Assembly: GCA_946618745.1 (NCBI GenBank)
Contig: CAMOLN010000085.1
Location: 1 to 5,444, forward strand
Length of the DNA stretch: 5,444 nt
Direction of reading: 5' to 3'
Source: an uncultured Alphaproteobacteria bacterium
GTDB lineage: Bacteria > Pseudomonadota > Alphaproteobacteria > RF32 > CAG-239
In this document: positions 5,140 to 5,444 of the stretch, in pieces
Position numbering within the stretch: the stretch's first letter is position 1
Layout of the letters: every line of letters starts with the position of its first letter
Translations under genes and position numbers: made by a program
Notes under the pieces: generated by a model
The model's database searches: none
What the model was told of the DNA's origin: nothing
What the model saw: only the letters and a program-made list of their open reading frames with translations

Positions 5140-5444
5140 GAGCACAAACCTTCAATTATCTTATCAAGAAGGAGAAAACCTTGTTTGGTTGGGTAAAGTT
5201 CGGTTGAGGTATTGCAAAGCCATTGTTCGGATAGAGCATATGTAAGAAATTTTTGATTGATAAAATCGTCAAAATCAATTCCGCAGAGAGATTTAAATGA
5301 GGCTTTGTTAATGCCGGAGGTTAAACGCAGGCCCATAATAACAAGTTCTTCGGCGCGTTCTTGAAAAGTCAGAGGCTCTAATTTAATCGGATCGGTTTGG
5401 GCAAACCATTGATTATTTATGAAGCTGAAAATGAAATATATATT
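5136..5444 (-). CDS. hemW: HemW-like radical SAM protein, C-terminal fragment
   Basis: The minus-strand frame is open from the right edge to the TAA at 5138-5136, giving the last 102-103 residues. The ATG at 5336 is internal: reading on upstream gives FQERAEELVIMGLRLTSGIN, a conserved block of the HemW / oxygen-independent coproporphyrinogen oxidase-like family. INNQWF further upstream and the ending PTKQGFLLLDKII also fit the family's C-terminal winged-helix-like domain. HemW is a cytosolic radical SAM protein that binds heme and is proposed to act as a heme chaperone. The radical SAM CxxxCxxC motif would lie outside the window, so true HemW cannot be separated from HemN-like paralogues by that motif. 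The lack of a long HemN-type tail and the MGLRL block favour HemW. The stop overlaps the convergent transporter gene by 4 bases. Confidence 0.88.
   Translation of the reverse strand, partial: NIYFIFSFINNQWFAQTDPIKLEPLTFQERAEELVIMGLRLTSGINKASFKSLCGIDFDDFINQKFLTYALSEQWLCNTSTELYPTKQGFLLLDKIIEGLCS

Noticed and set aside
5136..5336. A complete 66-residue gene starting at the ATG at 5336
   Set aside because: The frame stays open to the window edge and the upstream residues complete a conserved HemW block, so the ATG is an internal methionine.
1..5444. Novel defence, mobile or CRISPR-like system
   Set aside because: No repeat-spacer array, transposase, integrase, toxin-antitoxin pair, nuclease or att-like repeat is present. 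All long open frames are explained by housekeeping, motility or membrane genes plus one exported protein of unknown function.

Overview
The window looks like an ordinary chromosomal segment from an AT-rich alphaproteobacterium. The best taxonomic evidence is the aspartyl-tRNA synthetase, whose motif 2 (RSPGEFYQLDMEMSF) and C-terminal blocks (ELASGAVRNHEP, APGVDR, QDLMMQAP) follow the alphaproteobacterial version of the enzyme. The short flagellin ending in SLALASQSAQSVLKLF points the same way. Low GC combined with these proteins would suit a host-associated or gut-type alphaproteobacterial lineage, but that last step is inference.

Layout from left to right. Positions 1-123 hold at most the tail of an unidentified plus-strand gene and a bidirectional rho-independent terminator. 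A minus-strand gene (124-765) encodes a small exported protein of unknown function. A divergent intergenic stretch (766-944) carries a good sigma70-type promoter for that gene and a weaker candidate for aspS. Then come aspS (945-2711) and, 4 bases later, a small RNHCP-type zinc-ribbon gene (2716-3030), a probable two-gene operon. It ends in a strong hairpin shared with the convergent flagellin gene (3084-3914, minus).

The 325-base region 3915-4239 separates the divergent flagellin and transporter genes. It holds the flagellin leader and a sigma70-like promoter, a 9-bp tandem repeat, and two perfect 14-bp palindromes spaced exactly 20 bp apart. The palindromes look like a tandem operator for the downstream gene. 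That gene (4240-5139, plus) encodes a ten-helix membrane protein resembling the drug/metabolite transporter (EamA-like) superfamily. Its stop codon overlaps tail-to-tail with the stop of hemW, which is present only as its C-terminal 103 codons (5136-5444, minus) and runs off the right edge.

The genes do not form one pathway: translation (aspS), an unassigned zinc-binding protein, motility (flagellin), a transporter and a radical-SAM heme-related protein (hemW). I found no CRISPR array, tRNA, rRNA, transposase, phage gene or defence system. The most informative unexplained signals are the paired palindromes before the transporter, the 12-bp-period repeat near them, an unusual N-terminal domain in AspRS, and the foreign-looking exported protein at the left end.
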